Shown piece by piece: positions 7,484 to 10,185 of a stretch of 10,185 nt of DNA. Under the pieces are notes generated by a model that saw only the letters and a list, made by a program, of their open reading frames with translations, was not told the DNA's origin and did not search any database. The stretch spans positions 1 through 10,185 of the forward strand of contig JBHGBB010000145.1 of assembly GCA_041946755.1 (NCBI GenBank), given 5' to 3'. Source of the DNA: JBHGBB01 sp041946755 (lineage in GTDB: Bacteria; UBP4; UBA4092; JAOAEQ01). Each line of letters begins with the position of its first letter. Position 1 is the first letter of the stretch. The position numbers and the translations under genes are program-made.

Positions 7484-7780
7484 TCAGATGCCTTCTCCTT
7501 TTTGTTCGGCTTGTTCATCAAATGCGGTGGTAAACAATTGCTCAATGGCAGCAACCGCAGCTTCCGCATCATCGCCTTCTGCAGAAATTATCAGAACCGA
7601 ATTCGGTTCTGCGCCAAGCATCATTACTCCCATGATACTTTTCGCGTTAACTTTTTCGCCTTCTTTTTCCAGCATCACCTCGGATTTATACCGATTCGCG
7701 ACATTAACCAACATTCCCGCCGGCCGGAGATGGAGTCCGAGTTCATTGAGCACCTTAACTTCTCTGGTTACTTTTGGCAT
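7484..7780 (-). CDS. ptsH: Phosphocarrier protein HPr
   Basis: This 98-residue HPr relays phosphate from Enzyme I to the sugar-specific IIA protein. The active-site histidine is His17 in GLHLRPAG (15-22). The second signature NAKSIMGVMMLGA (45-57) contains Ser48, at the position of Ser46 of Bacillus HPr, which HPr kinase/phosphorylase phosphorylates. Seryl regulation is therefore possible, but no hprK is visible here. It is about ten residues longer than typical HPr (near 88) because of a polar, charged C-terminal tail. The ATG at 7780 has no Shine-Dalgarno, because a heptamer repeat array occupies the upstream bases down to six bases from the start. Translation may depend on coupling or leaderless-like initiation. 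Confidence 0.96.
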   Translation of the reverse strand: MPKVTREVKVLNELGLHLRPAGMLVNVANRYKSEVMLEKEGEKVNAKSIMGVMMLGAEPNSVLIISAEGDDAEAAVAAIEQLFTTAFDEQAEQKGEGI

Positions 7781-7785
7781 AATGC

Positions 7786-7871
7786 AGTCTTTAGTCGCAA
7801 GTCTAAAGTCCTAAGCTTCAAGCTCGCCTATAATCATCATTCTTAACACTTCAGACTTAGGGCTTAGGACT
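7786..7871. repeat. Inverted pair of degenerate 7-base tandem arrays (locus 3, EIID-ptsH gap)
   Basis: Six plus-strand units run without a break from 7786 to 7827: AGTCTTT, AGTCGCA, AGTCTAA, AGTCCTA, AGCTTCA, AGCTCGC. After nine bases, five opposed units fill 7837-7871. On the minus strand these read AGTCCTA, AGCCCTA, AGTCTGA, AGTGTTA, AGAATGA. AGTCCTAAGC at 7807-7816 is the exact inverse of GCTTAGGACT at 7862-7871, a ten-base stem. The opposed array crosses the EIID stop (7857-7859), so the last EIID residues SPKP are written by repeat units. This is the longest and clearest of the three loci. Confidence 0.8.
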
Positions 7872-8837
7872 GCCTTTAATATCGTTCCAAAATAAAATCG
7901 TAAAATATACCATCATAACTATTGCAACGACAGTATATCCATAAATACTCGGTAATTGCGCTTGTTGCGTTAATTCATAACCACACATTGCAACAAGGCC
8001 AATGATAAAAATCCGGGTGGTATGCATTTTCTTATGTAATCCGATATACACCAAAAAGGATAAACATAACAGTTTAAATGCAAACCAACCGCGGAGGACT
8101 AGCATTCGGCCTATATCCAGATCGGGATTATGAATAAAACATAATCCGGCTAAACCGATAAACAAACCGATAAATCCTATTCCAACGGTTTGAATTCTCG
8201 CTACCGTTCCTGCAAGATCAAACTGGCGGATGAGTTTCGACATCTCACCGCCTGATTTATAGCCTTGAAAAACGCCATAAAACCGAATATAAATATGCGC
8301 TACATTATAACATATTATGAAGAAGAGCGGTCCGACCACCGCGAGGTTCCATTCTGGGGCACTGAGCAATACTATCATGACGGCGATTACAGCTAAAAAC
8401 GGGCGGATAGTAGTCCAGAAAAAGGTATCTCCTAATGCTCCGAGCGGACCCATTAGCGTGGTTTTAATAGTTTGCATTTCTTGTTCTGCACGGTCTAGTT
8501 CCGATTCATTATTTGCCGCTAAGTCTGCAGCTAATCGCTCTTCTTTGGCGGCAATCAAGCCTAATATATATGAAGCGAAATAGGGTTGCGTATTAAAAAA
8601 TTGGAGATGACGGGTTAATGCTCGAATTCGCCTTTGATTTTTCTCTGGATAGAGACGGCGCAATACTGGCAACAGGCAAAAGGTAAATCCGATATTAAGC
8701 ATTCGCTCGAAATTCCAGATTGCCATTATACAAGTCGCGCGAATCCCTACTATAAATAAGGTAAAACGGTTTATCGGTTTCATAGTATCTACTAATTCGG
8801 TGTCGCTGGATGCAAAAAGAAACGCTGCTTTTCGCAT
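7857..8837 (-). CDS. PTS system mannose-family EIID subunit
   Basis: This is a membrane subunit of a mannose-family PTS permease, pairing with EIIC to move the sugar. Family marks are WNFERMLNIGF (41-51), LPVLRRLYP (56-64), RHLQFFNTQPY (76-86), a helical linker, and the KTTLMGPLGALGDTFFW block (125-141). Hydrophobic segments follow at about 148-160, 165-186, 216-235, 250-267, 275-288 and 300-316. At 326 residues it is longer than the usual 270-300. Part of the excess is N-terminal: Met19 (position 8783) aligns better with the family start. The ATG at 8837 has GGTGA 11 bases upstream, so I keep it, with 8783 as the alternative. It follows EIIC by 27 bases. Its last codons overlap the heptamer repeat. 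Sugar specificity cannot be read from the sequence. Confidence 0.92.
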   Translation of the reverse strand: MRKAAFLFASSDTELVDTMKPINRFTLFIVGIRATCIMAIWNFERMLNIGFTFCLLPVLRRLYPEKNQRRIRALTRHLQFFNTQPYFASYILGLIAAKEERLAADLAANNESELDRAEQEMQTIKTTLMGPLGALGDTFFWTTIRPFLAVIAVMIVLLSAPEWNLAVVGPLFFIICYNVAHIYIRFYGVFQGYKSGGEMSKLIRQFDLAGTVARIQTVGIGFIGLFIGLAGLCFIHNPDLDIGRMLVLRGWFAFKLLCLSFLVYIGLHKKMHTTRIFIIGLVAMCGYELTQQAQLPSIYGYTVVAIVMMVYFTILFWNDIKGSPKP

Positions 8838-8864
8838 CTAACCACGATTCACCGGTTTTGCTGC

Positions 8865-9572
8865 TTAACGCATTAAATAAGTTATTACCCCGGCTAAAAT
8901 AAATCCGGCAGCCAGGCCGATAATAAACGCTCGCTTGCGGTTATGGATACGGAATAAATCCAAGATCACCGCAATTCCTACGGCAACGAGTAGTATTAAG
9001 GTATATTTCAGAATATTGATTTGCAATAATACCGGCGACCAATGCGATAAGATAAGGATCGGTATCCAGGTTCCGAGATAAATAAGCAGGGCTGCGGTCA
9101 ACCAGACTAAGCCGATAGCGAGGAGACAAATGAATTCGATCCCGAGATATGAGCCGGTAGCGGTATATCGGTCTGCCATAACATTAAATCGATTGTTAAA
9201 TTTCCGGATTTTGATGGTTAACTCTCCCCCGATAAATCCATTCAGGATACCACAGCAGATCGATATAGCTAATACAAAGGTTCCGATTGGAACTTGCATT
9301 CCGCGAGTCAAGAAGATATAAATGATGGTAGCGGTCATAGCTGAAATCGGTGCTTCCGGTGGAATATGTGAACCGATCGGTAATTTACCGATCCAGAGCA
9401 GTTCAAGTAGCGCTCCGATTAAGAGCCCAATCTGCCAGTTACCGAGATACCAGCCGATTAACGGCGCACAGACGATCGGTTGCGAAATCATAATCTGCGC
9501 TACCGATGAAGAATCGAGAAAAATCAAGCCACCGATTGCGGCTGATTTAGCGAGTTCTACTAACATTGTCAT
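8865..9572 (-). CDS. PTS system mannose-family EIIC subunit
   Basis: This 235-residue, very hydrophobic membrane protein is the EIIC partner of a mannose-family PTS permease. It begins with an amphipathic helix, then SQPIVCAPLIGWYLGN (30-45) and the family block LLELLWIGKLPIGSHIPPEAP (55-75), whose PxG...PPE pattern is conserved in EIIC. Further membrane segments lie at about 80-110, 143-166, 168-178, 190-206 and 215-232. Length is slightly below the usual 240-270. The ATG at 9572 (or Met3 at 9566) has no Shine-Dalgarno. It is the first gene of the block, with a promoter about 90 bases upstream. In most such operons IIA and IIB genes precede it; none does here. Confidence 0.93.
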   Translation of the reverse strand: MTMLVELAKSAAIGGLIFLDSSSVAQIMISQPIVCAPLIGWYLGNWQIGLLIGALLELLWIGKLPIGSHIPPEAPISAMTATIIYIFLTRGMQVPIGTFVLAISICCGILNGFIGGELTIKIRKFNNRFNVMADRYTATGSYLGIEFICLLAIGLVWLTAALLIYLGTWIPILILSHWSPVLLQINILKYTLILLVAVGIAVILDLFRIHNRKRAFIIGLAAGFILAGVITYLMR

Positions 9573-9659
9573 AATTGAAATGGTATATCGAAAAAAGGAT
9601 TCTTAATTTCGAAATGGTGGTTTTTTTATACCAAACCAGCTACAGTTTGAGTATTATTG
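9573..9659 (-). promoter_or_regulatory. Leader of the EIIC gene with competing stem-loops
   Basis: Between the predicted transcription start (about 9659) and the EIIC ATG, the leader can form TGGTTT:AAACCA (9638-9633 with 9623-9618). Alternatively it can form TGGTATA:TATACCA (9633-9627 with 9587-9581). The second pairing would cover bases 9 to 15 upstream of the ATG. The two share base 9633 and the loop of one is an arm of the other, so they would compete. A 10-base palindrome ATTTCGAAAT sits at 9606-9615. Stems are short and AT-rich, so this is a suggestion only. Confidence 0.3.
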
Positions 9660-9665
9660 ATTTTA

Positions 9666-9694
9666 AGTTTAGCAAAGGTTGCTCGATTTATCAA
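9666..9694 (-). promoter_or_regulatory. Sigma70-type promoter for the PTS operon
   Basis: On the minus strand a -35 box TTGATA (9694-9689, five of six consensus) is followed by an exact 17-base spacer and a -10 box TAAACT (9671-9666, four of six). The spacer ends in TGC, giving an extended -10 TGn motif. Transcription would start near 9659, leaving a leader of about 87 bases before EIIC. This is the best promoter match in the 613-base gene-free stretch and is correctly oriented for the operon. Confidence 0.5.
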
Positions 9695-9848
9695 GGGATT
9701 TTTCCATTTTATGATGAGAAAGAACAGCGGCTGTATCTTGTTGGTACCAGAACTAGGATATGTGGCTAAATAATCTAACAGAAGGAAGACACTATCTATC
9801 ACTTTTTTAAGATATATTAGTTAGGATTATCGAAATAAAATGAATCCA

Positions 9849-9876
9849 TAATTCTTTTCCATTTGGCAAAGAATTA
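9849..9876. promoter_or_regulatory. Palindrome copy 1, possible operator
   Basis: The arms TAATTCTTT (9849-9857) and AAAGAATTA (9868-9876) flank a CCA-TT-TGG core, with one T/C mismatch on the inner side. The core and right shoulder CCATTTGGCAAA is identical to copy 2. The symmetry over 28 bases and its recurrence 55 bases away (centre to centre) fit a dimeric repressor or activator site upstream of the PTS operon. Confidence 0.45.
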
Positions 9877-9904
9877 GTTTGTATAGAAACTGTACACTTT
9901 CCTA

Positions 9905-9930
9905 AATCTTTTACCATTTGGCAAAAGATT
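9905..9930. promoter_or_regulatory. Palindrome copy 2, possible operator
   Basis: AATCTTTT (9905-9912) and AAAAGATT (9923-9930) are exact inverses around an A-CCATTTGG-C centre. It shares the 12 bases CCATTTGGCAAA with copy 1, while the outer arms differ but stay self-complementary. That pattern of compensated change is expected of a conserved symmetrical site. No T-run follows in either direction, so a terminator role is unlikely. Confidence 0.45.
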
Positions 9931-9931
9931 A

Positions 9932-10117
9932 TTATCGTTCGGGGAGAATGCAATCCCGCGAATTTCTTTCACTAGAACTATGCCCAAGCGTTACCACCTT
10001 CAAATAAACTAACGAAATCAATCCGGGATTACCATTATCAACTTCTTATCTAACCCCTATTTGTATCTTATTTCCAACAATCAGATTTGCATTCATCGAT
10101 AATCCTACTCCGATTTT
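9932..10117 (-). pseudogene. Short broken coding-like frame, possible gene remnant
   Basis: On the minus strand one frame reads KIGVGLSMNANLIVGNKIQI then GVR, meets a TAA at 10048-10046, and continues EVDNGNPGLISLVYLKVVTL then GHSSSERNSRDCILPER to a TAA at 9934-9932. The first part alternates hydrophobic and polar residues like a beta strand of a barrel or repeat protein. The only ATG gives a 16-residue peptide. I recognise no family. A worn-down gene end is possible; a chance frame is as likely. Confidence 0.2.
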
Positions 10118-10131
10118 TTACCATGTTGATC

Positions 10132-10178
10132 CCGGAGTATACCTAGTGTGGGTCGAAGGCACACTAGGTCCTCTCCGG
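10132..10178. other. Large two-part hairpin at the right edge
   Basis: ACCTAGTGTG (10141-10150) and CACACTAGGT (10160-10169) form a perfect 10-bp stem with a 9-base loop. Outside a 3-by-3 internal loop, CCGGAG (10132-10137) pairs with CTCCGG (10173-10178). This gives 16 pairs in all. No T-run follows on either strand within the window, which argues against a simple terminator. It may be a structured RNA, a palindromic repeat unit, or the end of a neighbouring element. Confidence 0.55.
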
Positions 10179-10185
10179 TCGGAGA
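10172..10185. repeat. 14-base palindrome ending at the window edge
   Basis: TCTCCG-GT-CGGAGA is an inverted repeat with 6-base arms and a 2-base centre. It overlaps the outer right arm of the larger hairpin, so the two structures are mutually exclusive. The window stops exactly at its end, so the full extent is unknown. Confidence 0.45.

Larger units (their letters stand above)
9573..10185. other. 613-base stretch without a convincing gene
   Basis: This stretch upstream of EIIC looks more AT-rich than the genes. It holds the operon promoter (9666-9694), the EIIC leader, the twin palindromes (9849-9876, 9905-9930), a broken coding-like frame (9932-10117) and two hairpins at the right edge. 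An open plus-strand frame at 9575-9769 and an open minus-strand frame at about 9642-9815 lack family resemblance and ribosome sites. Neither IIA/IIB PTS genes nor a regulator gene is present. Confidence 0.6.

Noticed and set aside
7476..7846. Plus-strand open frames opposite ptsH
   Set aside because: They mirror the HPr gene, whose active-site histidine and serine motifs are unambiguous on the minus strand.
7799..7871. Locus 3 inverted arrays as insertion-sequence terminal repeats
   Set aside because: Nothing resembling a transposase lies between them (only nine bases) and no target duplication is visible. At most it is a very small non-autonomous unit.
9575..9769. 64-codon plus-strand frame upstream of EIIC
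   Set aside because: It has no ribosome site, overlaps the predicted promoter and leader, and its translation matches nothing I recognise. The AT-rich region gives open frames easily.
9642..9815. Minus-strand open frame of about 57 codons beginning at GTG
   Set aside because: No ATG, no ribosome site, and it spans the promoter. The residues give no family signal, so I treat it as chance.

Overview
The window is one long block of genes, all on the minus strand, so it reads from right to left. There are eight complete genes, plus the first 50 codons of a ninth at the left edge. Transcription order is PTS EIIC, PTS EIID, HPr (ptsH), Enzyme I (ptsI), a SIS-domain phosphoglucose/phosphomannose isomerase, argH, an unrecognised 433-residue gene, lysA and dapF. 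Gaps are short (about 26 to 180 bases) and I see no convincing intrinsic terminator between genes. A single polycistronic unit is therefore plausible, although argH and the genes after it could have their own promoters.

The organism is a bacterium with meso-diaminopimelate peptidoglycan chemistry (lysA, dapF) and a moderate-to-low GC content. It uses the standard code (TAA, TGA and TAG all occur as stops). Several genes lack a Shine-Dalgarno sequence, while ptsI and lysA have good ones. A mannose-family PTS, a PGI/PMI of the kind first described in archaea, and an arg/lys block together suggest an uncultured candidate-phylum bacterium. I cannot name the phylum from sequence alone.

Functional logic: EIIC and EIID are the membrane half of a mannose-family phosphotransferase, and HPr and Enzyme I supply the phosphate. 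The SIS isomerase would turn incoming mannose-6-P or glucose-6-P into fructose-6-P, joining uptake to glycolysis. The second half makes arginine (argH, last step) and lysine/diaminopimelate (dapF epimerises LL-DAP, lysA decarboxylates meso-DAP). The soluble IIA and IIB subunits that this transporter needs are not in the window.

Right end (9573-10185): 613 bases without a convincing gene. It holds a good sigma70-type promoter for the operon, a leader with competing hairpins, two copies of a near-perfect palindrome sharing a CCATTTGGCAAA core (possible operators), a large hairpin and a second small palindrome at the very edge, and a short coding-like frame that may be a gene remnant.

Most unusual features: (1) three intergenic gaps (lysA/dapF, SIS isomerase/argH, EIID/ptsH) each contain a degenerate 7-base tandem array facing an inverted copy of itself across a short spacer, and one of them runs into the EIID C-terminus; (2) the ptsH-ptsI gap reads as a coding-like frame of two helix-like segments, in phase with HPr, broken by one TAA, and ending in an ATGA overlap with ptsI; (3) an unknown protein between argH and lysA carries a possible degenerate nucleotidyltransferase motif and a perfect 9-bp hairpin in its coding sequence.
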